Below, one piece after another: positions 12,721 to 25,278 of a DNA stretch of 64,000 bases. Source of the DNA: Chalciporus piperatus (lineage: Eukaryota > Basidiomycota > Agaricomycetes > Boletales > Boletaceae). The translations under genes and the position numbers were made by a program. The notes beneath the pieces were generated by a model, which worked only from the letters and a program-made list of their open reading frames with translations, searched no databases and was not told the DNA's origin. Numbering within the stretch: the first letter of the stretch is position 1; each line of letters opens with the position of its first letter. The stretch covers positions 62,001-126,000 of the forward strand of contig JBBPTG010000067.1 of the NCBI GenBank assembly GCA_038093975.1, in the 5' to 3' direction.

Positions 12721-14166
12721 TCATTGATACACGTCGCGAATGTACTGCCGAGCCCATGGTCCAAGTTCGTTATCCGCCATAGGAATGGTGACACCGCAGA
12801 TAGCAAAGTGCCGACCCACGCTTTCCTTGGTAATGGTATCGGTGGTGCCCACGTATGGGGCGTAGCCGACTTGGGGAGAGACGCTAAAAGCTCCTCTCCT
12901 CAGGATGTTCTCGTATCCACCTGGCTCAGCGAAGAGCTCGGTGACAACCGCCATGAACATTTGGCGGGCTTCGCGAGACTCGGGATCGTTGGGGAACACA
13001 ACGGGGCGAAGGCGCGCGACCGTTCGACTTGCCCTCATGTCGGTTGTGTAGGGCCTTCCGTCTGCATCACGTCGGATGCCTTTAGGACAAGAACTTGGAT
13101 TGGCCGCGTAGTACGCCACCCAACATTCCACAGGGTCCTCTAGGCGAGGATTGTTCAAGGGAGCTGGAAGTTTGGGAATGGAAGTGGGATGCTCCCAATC
13201 CGGAGTGCGCCAGGTCGAGAGTAGGTAACGTTGGGCTTCCGTCTTCTGCTCCCTGGGAGTCCTGTGAGCTTCGGAACACAGAGCCTTGACCTTGGTCAAG
13301 GCCTGGTAGTTCCCAGGTTGGTGAGCAGCCTTGATGAGCGACTGGGTTTGCTTGATGCTCTTGGCAGGCTTGGCCATCTTGTGGGTCTGTGGGACGACCA
13401 TCTGCCAGCCCTGAGGAGCATGCTGTTCATCACCGAGGGAATGTGGCACCGAATCATCATCGATCCCGGGTTGTCCCGCAGACAACACGGCCGCAAAAGA
13501 ACGAGCGGCGACGCAATCAGGGAGCTGCGCCTGTGGTGATGCAGGAGTGGCCATTGGAGGCGAAACATGCTGGGGAAATGGTGAAAGCTCTGTGGCGGAG
13601 GACTGATCGGGCGGTGTGTCAAGCTGGGGGCGGGGAAGCTCAGGTTGTGGGACTGCGGTGGGAACGATGGGATCGGCAGGGGGAGATGATTGTGCAGGGA
13701 CAGAGGCAGGAGGTGTGACCACTGCGGGAGCACCAGCGACAGGGCTGCTCAGTTGTTTGAGCTTCTCCTGGAGACGATCACGATCTGCGCGACTGGAGTC
13801 GAGCTGAGCACGGAGAGTGAAGTGCTCCTCGCGAGCTTGGTTGCGCTCGAATCGATAGCGCTCTACGCTGTCGCGAAGTTCGCGTTCCTCCTCTTTTTGG
13901 CGGCGAACGCCCTCCAAGATACCCTTGCTATAAACGTCCTCGCGAGCACGCTTCCGATCCTGGAAAGCGATCTGGAAAGCGGGTTGGTGGGATGAATAGC
14001 TCGCGTCGGCGACGTGCTTCATGTAAGCACTGCAGACGTCGCATCCTGCAGGATGGACGATTCCATAGTCCTCGAGATACTCCCAAGGAGACAAGAGAGT
14101 GGGAATGCCACGAGTATCTCTGGTGGACAGACGGAATGGCTCGTCGCTGCTGGAGAGTGGGTACAT
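12721..14166 (-). CDS. unrecognised coiled-coil, proline-rich protein
   Basis: A single uninterrupted frame of 481 residues, unusual in a window where almost all genes have introns. The N-terminus (MYPLSSSDEPFRLST) leads into a small segment with HPAGCDVCSAYMKHV. A charged heptad-like stretch rich in Arg, Glu and Gln (about residues 75-145) is probably a coiled coil. A long Pro/Ala/Ser-rich linker follows (about 150-260). The C-terminal 200 residues are more regular and end in NELGPWARQYIRDVYQ. I know no function. Intron-free multi-copy families with this layout occur in some mushrooms and may be transposon-associated; that is inference. An upstream in-frame GTG at 14211 is not an ATG, so 14166 is used. 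Confidence 0.7.
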   Translation of the reverse strand: MYPLSSSDEPFRLSTRDTRGIPTLLSPWEYLEDYGIVHPAGCDVCSAYMKHVADASYSSHQPAFQIAFQDRKRAREDVYSKGILEGVRRQKEEERELRDSVERYRFERNQAREEHFTLRAQLDSSRADRDRLQEKLKQLSSPVAGAPAVVTPPASVPAQSSPPADPIVPTAVPQPELPRPQLDTPPDQSSATELSPFPQHVSPPMATPASPQAQLPDCVAARSFAAVLSAGQPGIDDDSVPHSLGDEQHAPQGWQMVVPQTHKMAKPAKSIKQTQSLIKAAHQPGNYQALTKVKALCSEAHRTPREQKTEAQRYLLSTWRTPDWEHPTSIPKLPAPLNNPRLEDPVECWVAYYAANPSSCPKGIRRDADGRPYTTDMRASRTVARLRPVVFPNDPESREARQMFMAVVTELFAEPGGYENILRRGAFSVSPQVGYAPYVGTTDTITKESVGRHFAICGVTIPMADNELGPWARQYIRDVYQ

Positions 14167-14376
14167 TACACTCCTGCTGGAATGTTGTCTCTGGGGTAAA
14201 ATGAAGCGCACCAGGCGATATGGGACAAATCAGAACAAGAATATCTGGGACAACCAGTTGCATTGTGGCACTCAAAGGCGTTGATATCCTATAGAACACG
14301 TGGTTGCCTTGCGGACAACGCCTGGCATTGTTTGGTCCTGTTAAGATCAAAGGCCATTGCAAAATAAATACAAATC

Positions 14377-14400
14377 CACGTGACTAGCCATCTTATATAA
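14377..14400 (+). promoter_or_regulatory. E-box and TATA-like element before RPL4
   Basis: CACGTG at 14377-14382 and TATATAA at 14394-14400 lie about 110-130 bases upstream of the RPL4 ATG. They also lie in the 341-base gap shared with the divergent gene at 14166. Function is inferred from position only. Confidence 0.4.
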
Positions 14401-14507
14401 TGTTTGGTCCTATTTTGACGGTGGCTTGGTACTATCTAAACCTTAATCCGAGTCTCAACGCAGATCTGGAGAGAGAGACAGACCCGTCAACACCAACGAC
14501 GACCGCG

Positions 14508-15869
<1,362 letters not shown>

Positions 15870-16218
15870 AGTGTTACACTCATCCCTCATACTGCAGTTG
15901 CTTGTTTCTCATCGATGCACGTCTTATGAACTACCTCCATCCATGTCTTATGTGTCTTTATGCCATGCTCACAGAATTCATGGGGACTGTACTCGATCTT
16001 GAAATTTGTCTCGATTCCTGTGTTGGTCTGGGGCGGTGGTGACCAACAATCAACGGACCTGGAGTGCGCTCATTGCTCCTGAATATTGAATGACATTGAC
16101 AGACCACATGCATTACATATGCATCGAGTACAACAGACGTATCATGTCCCGATAATTATCCTAGGGAGGAATTCTTCGACAACGAGAAAGACTTTCGGGT
16201 ATACTAAGTCATGTCGCA
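15870..16218. other. convergent 3' region of RPL4 and PTR2
   Basis: 349 bases between two stop codons facing each other. No coding signal or repeat was seen; it should hold both polyadenylation regions. Confidence 0.5.
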
Positions 16219-18718
16219 TCATACAGTGTTGTCGGACCTCTGTACAGCCTTCTCCGCGCTCCCGAATTGACCCTCGGTGAGGGAGTTGAGCTTATCTTCT
16301 TCCTTGTCAAGTTTGCGGAAGGAGATCCAGAAGACAAGCCCCGCAACACCGCCCAGGACACCAACACTACCGTAGTTCCATACGAGTAGAGGGTCGATGG
16401 AGAGTGCTGTGTGCGAGATAGGACCGTCAGTTACGGATTCCCAACCCAGAACGTGGAATGACGACGACTCACGAACAAAGGCCTCGCCGAGAGCAGCAGA
16501 GATGGATGTGGTGAAGAGGAAGATGGACATCACGAGGGAGCGCATATTCTTGGGAGCCTTTGTGAAGGCATACTCAAGCCCAGTGATGGACGCAAGGATC
16601 TCGCTAAATGCGAGCAGGACGTAACTGAGTCGATGAGTCGTCAGTGACTGAGGATGCTACTTTGAGGCCATCTCTACTCACGATCCAGTTTGGATCCATA
16701 CGTTCAATGGCGAGACGAGGGGGTTCTTGGCAGCGTCAACACAAGTGGCAGCGTAGTAGCCGCAGGGGTTTGTCTGACACGCAACGTTCAGAGAACCGGA
16801 AACAGAATATTTATTCGTAGACTTGCCTTGTAAACATAATGCTGAACGACAGCTGCCCAGACCATGGCTGCAGCTCCGGTACCGAACCCGAAAGAAATTT
16901 TCTTGATCGAAGTGAATCTCCAATTCCATCTTGCAAACGCAGGGTAAATCTGTTGAAGAGAGACAACAGGTTGACCTCAACGGCGTTACCCATACTTGTT
17001 GCATACGTACTATTTGGTCACAAATGGGAATAAAAATGATGAGTGCAAAAGGGTCCAAGTTGGACAAAACGTCGTTGGGTAGACCGTGAGTGTTCATGGT
17101 CGCAGCTTGCGAGGTCAGGTTGTTGTTCAACTGGTTGTAGCAAAGCCCTGAAAAGATGTTACGGTAATTCACAGAAGAAGAAAAAAGGGATTTACTGACA
17201 GTAGATGGGGAACCACAAAAAAACGGTACAAGCCTTCAATCCACGTCGAACTTCGTCGACCCAGTTGTCGTCGAAAATCATCCATTTCGGTTTCTCGCCG
17301 ACTACTTGAGAGGGTTTGGCGTTCTCCCAGAAATCGTCAGCGGCAAGTTGTCGGACACATCGGACAGGGTTCCAGCTCCAACGGCCTTTAGCAGCGTAAC
17401 GCCAAAGGCGAAGAGACGTGGCAAGCACAGAGCCAGTGGGAGGGGATGTGCGGTATCGTCCATGACCCAACCAAAGGAAGATCGGAGATAAGAAGAAGAC
17501 GATAGTTGGGAGAGTGTACGCAAGCCAGAAACCCACGAACTGTCATTGCAATTAGTGCCCAGAACTAGACATCTGAATTGAGGAAAGGCCATTACCTTTT
17601 CTGCGTACACCATACCAATTTGCCCAACGAGCGCACCAATGTTGATAAAGAGATAGAAATACTAAGGAAGGAGGGCGGATGAGGCACTGCATCCGAGCTG
17701 GAAGCGAGGAACACACCATGTAGATCCTGAGGATAGTCGTAGCAGGATCGATAATGACACGCTCGCCAGATTTGGTGTGACCAATGAATGGTTTCGTTTG
17801 TCGATATTGCTCAGCGATCAATGGTGAGATATTGGACTTGAAGCCACCTGCTCCTGAACCTGTAATGATAAGGGACAAGATGAACAGCCCAATGGAAGCC
17901 CTGCCGCCAATGACTCCAGGAATGGCAGAGATGATCATGATGACATGTCCGAGCATGGCCAGAGCTACACTCCAGCAAATGGTCTTGTAGCGTCCCCAGT
18001 AGGAGTCGGCGATGTAGGCACCAGCGATCGGACAGATATACGACCTAACCGGAAATTACACATCGTATGGAGATACCCAGATGAAGATGATGTCACACAC
18101 CAAAACTGATAGAAAGTGGTTAATCCAGTGGACATTTGCTGACCTCCACCAAAAGCACCAGATTGCCCATTCGCCCCGCCGGCACCAGTTCGGGAGCCAG
18201 GCGGGAGTGGTTGCTGAATGAAGTTCGTCTGTCAAAGCAGGAGTCATGATTGACAGCGTTAGGAGAAACCCGCCAGGACCGAGCTTACGAAGACAGCACT
18301 AGCGCCTATAGTACACGATGACCGAGCATCAACAGAGATAACAATATTCGTAGGGACAAATTTTCATACCATAATACTGTAAAACGGAAAAAGTTTGAAG
18401 GTGAGATCGTTAACGTGGGGTCGGAAATGGGGAAAGACTTACGGAGAAACGCTCCGCCAATTCTACAACAGCGATCACTGTTGGAGGGCCTTAACAAAGT
18501 ATATATCGAGGGCATAAAGAAAGGCATTTACTGTATGCCGCCCAGGGAATTGAGTCGGACACACGACGAAGAGTGACCAACTCTTCTTCAGTGGGGAATT
18601 CGAGTCCCTCGTGAGCGCTATCGACATCATCGTCAGTGCCTACGATGGCTGAGTCCTTCTTTTCAAGGGAGGCCTCGTCCTGAGCACGGTAGTGATCTGC
18701 CTCTGCTTTGGTGCTCAT
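16219..18718 (-). CDS. PTR2: proton-coupled di/tripeptide transporter, POT/PTR2 family
   Basis: Plasma-membrane importer of small peptides driven by the proton gradient. It starts MSTKAEADHYRAQDEASLEK at ATG 18716-18718, a hydrophilic N-terminus with acidic stretches. The family motif is seen near 17650-17600 as YFYLFINIGALVGQIGMVYA (FYxxINxG). GSGAGGFKSNISPLIAEQY precedes it, with the characteristic gap region QTKPFIGHTKSGERVIID. The last exon encodes MRSLVMSIFLFTTSISAALG and a final helix, ending in a charged tail (KLDKEEDKLNS...). The gene is cut by about ten introns. Substrate breadth cannot be read from sequence. Confidence 0.92.
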
Positions 18719-19445
18719 CTTGGAGGACGCTCGACGCTGGGCGCTGAAGGAAGAGCAGGGTCAAAAGAGCGGCGATTACGCCCCTTCTCAAGGCTTCTTA
18801 AAGGCTTCCTCGATAGGCACAAATTTTGTATTCTTGGCGAAAGGTATCAACCAACCATATTGATGCCCGTCCTGTTTGACCTGGGTAAGCTCCCATACCA
18901 GATGGCGAGCGCATGGCGCTGGCACGATTTGATTGATTGGGACGACACCGGGTCCCAACACGTTCTGTGTGTGAGTGTGCCAAGCTTTTGGGCTGAAACA
19001 CAATGTAACACTCATATTGAACGAGAGACCGTATCTCAGACCTCAGGCTGGAGGGACAAGTACGGACTTGGAACCTCTTTGCAGATGCGCCTGACTTCAG
19101 GGTCAATGTGCCGCTCGGTCACTCGAGATAGTTAGATCGTCTTGGCTGAAATGTGTCTTCAAAACACTCACACGACCTTTAACGTCGTGACGTCGTGCCT
19201 GAACGCCACTCCTTGGCCACTCCATCTCCATGTGGTGCATGTCTTCAAAGATTCATATCATAATTGAAATATTGAAAGATGGCACATTGACCAGGAAGTA
19301 CTGTGGCATCTGTATAACTTATTAGCACCGTTCCGAGAAAGTCTAGACACTGGAGGTCATCTCCATATATACTAGGATACAAAAAATAAACCTCCAAAGA
19401 GTGTGTGTACTTGTACAATGCACATGAAGATAGGGGGGGAAATGG
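18719..19445. other. intergenic, PTR2 promoter side
   Basis: 727 bases between the PTR2 start and the P450 stop, both on minus. Short open frames are not supported. I see nothing else. Confidence 0.45.
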
Positions 19446-21627
19446 TCAATATGAGGAGGAACTAATCAACGAGCGGAGCTCCTCGATGGCCATGCCCCGC
19501 CGAGGAGTCACTTTGAAAGGGAATGGAAGGGGGTGACTGCATGACAGGTGTTAATTCATTGGAAGATCACGATGCCAGGAACTCGACAACATACATAGCA
19601 ATTCCACTCGACCACTGTGCTTCAAAGTCGATATCATCGCCGTTGGAGTCTTTCGCCTTGGAGAAAGTAAACAGCGCAAGCATCCCTGATATGGCATACC
19701 AGAGGGACGCATCGGCGATGTGGCGTCCTACACAGATCCTAGAAAACAGTGAGATATAGAGGATCCTGCCATGTCTGGCGCGTAAGCGGACAAACCTTCT
19801 GCCGAACCCGAAGGCGAATCCAACTGTGTCAGCATTCAAGTGTCCGTCCGCATTCAAAAAGCGTTCTGGAGTGAAATCAAAAGGCTTAGGGTATTTCTCC
19901 TCATTGTGAGTCATTGCCCTGTCGACTATGTTAGCTTGAGTTAGTGCACAACAGCCAGTCAACCTACCAGACGTTTGGCATCACAGTCGCTCCTAGGCGA
20001 GGTTAAAAATTGCTTGAAATTATCAAGGGCATGATTACCTTTAGGGATGTAGTAACCGTTGTACACATCACTTTCCGAAGTGGCGTGAGGAGTTGCTGCG
20101 AAAGGTATGAGTAAGGTGCAAGTCAGTTTTGGTCAGAAGAAACGAGATCTTACACAGGGGAAGGATAGGATGCCATCTCAAAGTTTCTCGGAGAACAGCA
20201 TCAACATATGGGAGCGACGGTCTATCTGTCCATGTTGGTAGCCTTGAAGTTCCCACCATTACGTCAATCGCGGCCTGGGCTTTCCTCTGAGCTTCCGGGA
20301 AGAGTACCATCGCGAGGATGAACACTTGAAGCATTGACGCTGTCTAGATAGTGTGTGAATAATCACCCATCTGTAGATCAGTTAACCACCCACGGTCTCT
20401 GATGCAGCTGTAAGAGATGCGGAGATTAAGCCTCCGCAAATATATCTGGGTATGTGATACTCACCTCCGAAGGCAGTCGCGGAAGCCTCCTTGATCGTTT
20501 GAAATAGGTGCTGTTCCTCACCCTTGGCTCTCATCCTATTGAGAGCGTCTGAAACCATCGAGGGACCAGCTGTGCCCTCCCGCTAGAAATGGTGTTTGAA
20601 GTGAAATATCCAGAATGCGAAACAACTGACCATTCTCTCCAACACATACTCGAAAGGAGTATCCACCCAGTGCGTGACCCATTCCCTCGACTGGGCAGCC
20701 TTCTTATGGACACCCATGCCAGGGAACCACGATGGGAGTGCCAACACTAGTTGGTCATGAGCACGCGATATAAATAAAGATGGGAGCGTCATACTGAAAG
20801 GGAACGCGCTGAAGAACGCGGCCACCTCTGGTCGGAGCTCCTCGACAGCCAACTGAACAGCTTTGCCGATGACGCCCACCATAGGATCGTTCTTCGGCTC
20901 CGTCTCATAATCATATACTGCTGCCATGATGATGGAGGATGAATACCTGTTTCAAATGCAAAGTTCATAGTATGATGGTCGAAAGAACGCGTCAACCTAC
21001 GTATGAAGATGATTCATGGCATTTCCTGGATCCTGGAAGAGGTCCAAGAACAACTGACGAGACTTGCGTTGTTGCATTTGACGATATCCTGGAGCAGCGT
21101 CAGCCCTGAATGCCTGATGGAACAACCTTCTCTGTTGTCGCCATCTATCACCATAGTGGATCAGAACGGTGTTAAAATCCAGGCCGAACCTATTGGTAGA
21201 GTGAGTACGCTCAGCCGAGCGGTATAAACGAGGAACATACAAAGCACTGGTTGGTAATTCCGGCCGATCAGAATAGATATTGGAACGCTGATCCAAGAGC
21301 TCTCTGGCGACCTTCTCTGAGTTAATCACGATGATATTCTGGTTGATGAAACTGGAGTAAACCAGATCTCCTGCATGCCTGTTAGCTGTCGTTCGAGGGG
21401 AACCATGATCCACTGGAGTTACCATACTGTTTGCCCCACTCCGTGTAAGCGAGCCATGGGGCAGATATGTTGATTCCCCGAACATTTCCTACCATAGGTA
21501 GCGGCGGCGGACCGGGTGGCAGTGGTAGCGTATTTCGCTTCCTCTTTGGCTGAAGATACCCAACATCGATGGCAATAGCGCAGATGATGACTGCGAGGCA
21601 AAGGTGTTGCCAGTTTGGTTCGGACAT
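19446..21627 (-). CDS. cytochrome P450 monooxygenase
   Basis: Membrane-anchored haem monooxygenase. ATG 21625-21627 opens MSEPNWQHLCLAVIICAIAI, a signal anchor, followed by the proline-rich hinge LPLPPGPPPLPMVGNVRG. The C-helix region is HYGDRWRQQRRLFHQAF. ILAMVLFPEAQRKAQAAID and the ExxR helix VLRETLRWHP come next. The haem loop AFGFGRR is joined across an intron to ICVGRHIADASLWYAISG. The last exon was recovered by splicing out 19530-19587 or so. It gives HPLPFPFKVTPRRGMAIEEL, matching the end of the second P450 at 57142, so the stop is taken at 19446 instead of the read-through stop at 19567. Same family as the 57142 gene. Substrate unknown. Confidence 0.88.
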
Positions 21628-22523
21628 GGACGAGGAGAAGGATGGACAGGAAGAAATGGACAATTCGGCAGCGCTCGTATTTGTACGCGATCCACTAGCG
21701 AGCAAACAATCAAATCTGTACGAAGACCTCTCGTTGACGGCGTTGACGTTTGAATGCCTGTGACTCAAAATAATTTATCACAGGTACGCTAACCCAACCT
21801 GGGTTTGACCCAAGAAGTTTGACGAGAACCTTCAGAGCTTTGTAACTCGAGTAGCGATTGTATTCGTCGAGTTTGAGGACGTTCAGCTCGCCATGTTGAC
21901 CTGAGATGCGGCCCGGGCCGTCGATAAGCGATGTTTGTCAAATGCGCCCAGGCTGAATAAATGAAACGATTTATGAATTCAATCATCCACGACAAGCAGT
22001 ACTTCAAGTTGACTTCAAGTTAGAGGCTTTGATTGGTGCACCGGTACCATTTGACGGTCTCAGTAACTGATTTTGGAGAAAGACATGTTAAGCACCGTTA
22101 TGTAATATGTCTACCTTCACGGTCTTAATGATAATAATATTAACAATATCGACTGTCATATTGTGACTAGTACTACTCCCGGCTGGCATGCTTGACCATC
22201 ACATTCAGGTATATAATCCCCGCATTTAATTAACCCGGCAACACCGTGCGGCCAATGCATTGTGCAGTCTTGATCCAAGTACAAGGTAAATTGTTTTATC
22301 ATCCTCCCAGGTATTCAACTGTTCAGGCCTTTGGGGTTGCCATTGGCCAACGCCGTGGTCTTCAAGACTCGATCACTCAGTGTAAATATCCTAACGAAGT
22401 TGCTCCCGCAGCTGGTTGTTCTCGTGGACGGAAAGCAATGCCTCAAACACGTTTCAGCATGCAGTCAGCGTGTATCAGCGTGGTTGGGCTTCTGTGGACT
22501 CAGATACTCGTTGTCCCTAAACC
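21628..22523. other. intergenic between divergent P450 and membrane protein
   Basis: About 0.9 kb, AT-rich around 22080-22160. It contains the direct repeat acttcaagtt/acttcaagtt near 22000-22020. A poorly supported open frame runs from 22246. No feature is assigned. Confidence 0.4.
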
Positions 22524-23649
22524 ATGCAAGGCCTCCCAACCTTCGAGTCTGAGCCCCTGCACTCCTCACCGTTGGCAGCACACGCAATCAGTGCCGCGGC
22601 GACGGCGTCTGTTTTAATAGCAAGCATATCTATGCCCACGTCTCGTCACCAAACCATTTCGGTGCGCTGCCTTTTGCCCATGTCTTTTCCCTCAGAATCT
22701 CATTCTCCCGACCCTAAGCTGATCGAAATGCTCCCTTTCGCCTCCTCCCTTTGCATCCTTGCCGCGCTCGCTACGGGGTCGTTCGCGTTGCAGAGCAGCG
22801 CAAAAGTATTCGCTGCCCCAGATGCCAGCCAGTCTAGGATGTACTCAAGCGCTATCTCAAGCATCATCGCTGCGGTCACTCCGATGTTGGCGCTCATATA
22901 CTTTTGCCCATTATACCTGCTGTATCGGCACTCGAAGCGTCATCCCAGGGCGCTGAACAAGGTGTCTGGGATTCGTGTCCAGCATTATGGACCACGTAAG
23001 TCCAAAGGGTGACCACTGCGGATGGTGACCTCGTGGCTGACGCATGCTTGTAGTTATCTACATCTTCCTGCTCTTCAGCAGCCTGGCGTTGGTCAATTAC
23101 TTTCAGTTCATATCCGTTAATCAGCGCTTGACCAATGTGATCTGTAGGTTGCGGATGCCACCTGGCTTTTATTGCAGTACAAGTACAACAACAACGCTCC
23201 AGATCCAACTACCCGCACAGGGGTCCGTTTCCTTTTGTGAGTACATCCTTTCAGTAGAAGTTCGCGAATATGACGTCGTGCAGGTTTGCAGGGTGTTGGA
23301 CTACCGTCACGTCTGGAACGTACACCTTGTTCTTCCTTGACCCACTCTGGTCACGGCGCCCAATTGCGTCAATTGGTACGCAAGCAGTGTGGGTACTGGT
23401 AACCTGGGTGTTCTGGGTAGCTGGCACTGGAGTACTTAACAAGGCACTCCCCCTCTTGTTCACGAGTGACGCATGTAGAGGAATCGTTTATTGTGGGCAA
23501 TTACAGGCACTCTTTGGTAAGTAGATTGGTACGTGCAATCAATCAAACCACTGACGGTCTCCGCAGTGCTATCAATTATTGAAATGTTGGTGTTTGACAA
23601 GAATCGAGTGTTGATAGTTCTGACTGAGCATCCTGCAGCCTTACTCTGA
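22524..23649 (+). CDS. putative four-helix integral membrane protein
   Basis: Unrecognised function. Spliced by eye into five exons, it has four hydrophobic segments. These are LPFASSLCILAALATGSFAL (about 22730-22790), MYSSAISSIIAAVTPMLALI (about 22840-22900), IYIFLLFSSLALVNYFQFIS (about 23055-23115) and VWVLVTWVFWVAGTGVLNKA (about 23377-23440). A conserved-looking hydrophilic loop with YKYNNNAPDPTTRTGVRFLL sits between helices three and four. It joins FAGCWTTVTSGTYTLFFLDP. Four-helix proteins with this loop are common in mushrooms and resemble MARVEL-type topology; this is similarity of layout only. In-frame ATGs at 22524, 22632, 22680 and 22728 are all possible starts. Confidence 0.6.
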
Positions 23650-23754
23650 CGTTCGGTATGATCGTTATCACTTGGTTGGTCTGGAGGTCTGCCCGACATG
23701 TGCGTCAACCTATGGTCATCCGAGTGCCAACTACGCTATGATGAAAGATGGGTA

Positions 23755-23774
23755 TTTTTTTTTTTTTTTTTTTT
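23755..23774 (+). repeat. 20-base poly-T tract followed by a G run
   Basis: Twenty consecutive T are followed directly by gggtggggggg. The exact length is prone to sequencing error. On the minus strand it reads as C-rich then poly-A. Confidence 0.8.
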
Positions 23775-23927
23775 GGGTGGGGGGGCTAAGACAAGGAGCA
23801 GCGGGCCGATTGGAACTGTGGAGAGCCTGGAAGGACTTTTTCACAGTACTGCCGTCGTTCCCTCTGAACTGTCCATCGTATCATAAATCGTGACAGTCCG
23901 GTGGCACAGTACTTACGCTATCTCATA

Positions 23928-24022
23928 ATGCATAAGGTGGTAATGCATATTATATCATAATCCATGAGTCGGGGGAGCAAATTTTCGTCCTGGCCCAGCC
24001 AAAATGCATGATGATAATGCAT
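23928..24022. repeat. four ATGCAT palindromes in 95 bases
   Basis: ATGCAT occurs at 23928, 23943, 24004 and 24017, upstream of cytochrome c. The spacings are 15, 61 and 13 bases, and three of the four are preceded by TA or AA. This could be a cluster of binding sites or AT-rich coincidence. Confidence 0.5.
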
Positions 24023-24176
24023 AAATCTCACAATACATCAGCTTTGGACTCCCCAACGCTATGCGATATGAGGTAGTGTACTGTACTTACTTAGTTGGAA
24101 TGCAATCTTGTCACCTCCGGCACGGAGGTGAGAGAATTACGATCGGAGTCCGGAAGGAGAAAACGGGATCGCTCCG

Positions 24177-24181
24177 ATTGG
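24177..24181 (-). promoter_or_regulatory. inverted CCAAT box before cytochrome c
   Basis: attgg (CCAAT on minus) lies within cgattggttggttcgg, about 160 bases before the cytochrome c ATG. The CCAAT-binding HAP complex controls respiratory genes in fungi, so the site fits. Binding is inferred. Confidence 0.35.
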
Positions 24182-24338
24182 TTGGTTGGTTCGGGATCGA
24201 GGCACGGAACAAACCGGCACGGTCGGCTGGAATGATTTTTGAGGCGCGGAAAACTCGACCGCAACTTCATCTTCTTGGACCACCATCCACTCGCAAAGCT
24301 AGACGCTCTTTCTCTTCACGACCACTTAGACTTTTGCA

Positions 24339-24904
24339 ATGTCTTTCGCTGCTGGTCAGTTATCGTCGTCGTCCGTACTGGTGAATCAAATGGCTGACAT
24401 TGACACGTCGACTCATATAGGTGACGCTAGCAAGGGTGCTTCTCTCTTCAAGACGCGTTGCGCACAGTGCCACACTGTTGGTGCTGGCGAGCCCAACAAA
24501 GTTGGACCCAACCTTCACGGGTAAGAACAATCCATCATCGTCGTGGCGAAACCAGCGCGCTCATTCGTGCACAGTATCCTTGGACGCAAGACTGGACAGG
24601 TCGAAGGCTTCCAGTACACCGCTGCCAACGTCAACAAGGGTATCACATGGAGCGAGCAGACCCTTTTTGAGTACTTGGAGAACCCCAAGAAGGTGTGCCT
24701 CGCATTTTTCTGATGACACTCGTCAACGGCTGACATCTTCGTGGCTCAGTACATTCCCGGTACCAAAATGGCCTTTGCCGGTCTTAAGAAGGAGAAAGAC
24801 CGCAATGACCTCATCACATGGCTCAAGGAAGCGGTAAGCTAAAATTTTCTCGAAACCCACTGATTCGACGGATACTGACGGACCTCGACTCTTAGACTGC
24901 CTAA
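24339..24904 (+). CDS. CYC1: cytochrome c
   Basis: Mobile electron carrier between complexes III and IV in the mitochondrial intermembrane space. The first exon is only 16 bases (MSFAAG, 24339-24354). It splices to [20 protein letters not shown], which contains the haem-binding CxxCH. The next exons read GPNLHG, then [35 protein letters not shown], and [20 protein letters not shown] with the axial Met. The last exon adds TA and the stop at 24904. Five exons give about 108 residues, normal for fungi. No targeting peptide is present, as expected for cytochrome c. Confidence 0.96.
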
Positions 24905-25278
24905 TTTTATATCCCCGGACCGCACACATACAGACTACATTATTGCTCCAGTTTGGTTTTATTCTTTAGACGACCACCTTGCATAGCACTGGCATTCTCC
25001 CCACTCAAATTGCCATACATACCATCCTCGTGACAATAGCGCTTGGTATTATTGATCCATGTAAACGCTTGTTACTCGACGAAACAGTTGGATGATTCTC
25101 ACTTGTCAACGCGTAAGCAATTGGTATGCATGAGTACAAGTCTTGGTATAAGCCAAGTCTAGGCTTGGTCTAAGCAATACCGTAGATAAATTAGCCTGTA
25201 CAAAAGCTTATCGCAGACAGTACAATATAAACTAAGCAATACTACAAGGTCGTCAAGGTCGTATCTCTTTCGTGAAGA
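24905..25278. other. convergent 3' region of cytochrome c and the PARP-like gene
   Basis: 374 bases between two stop codons. The segment at 25140-25190 repeats an AAGTCT/AAGCCTAG-like motif (cttggtataagccaagtctaggcttggtctaag) that can fold on itself. Nothing else was seen. Confidence 0.45.

Noticed and set aside
19567..19600. P450 ending at the read-through stop at 19567
   Set aside because: Splicing at the GTATGT just before it gives HPLPFPFKVTPRRGM, which matches the end of the paralogous P450; the early stop lies in the intron.
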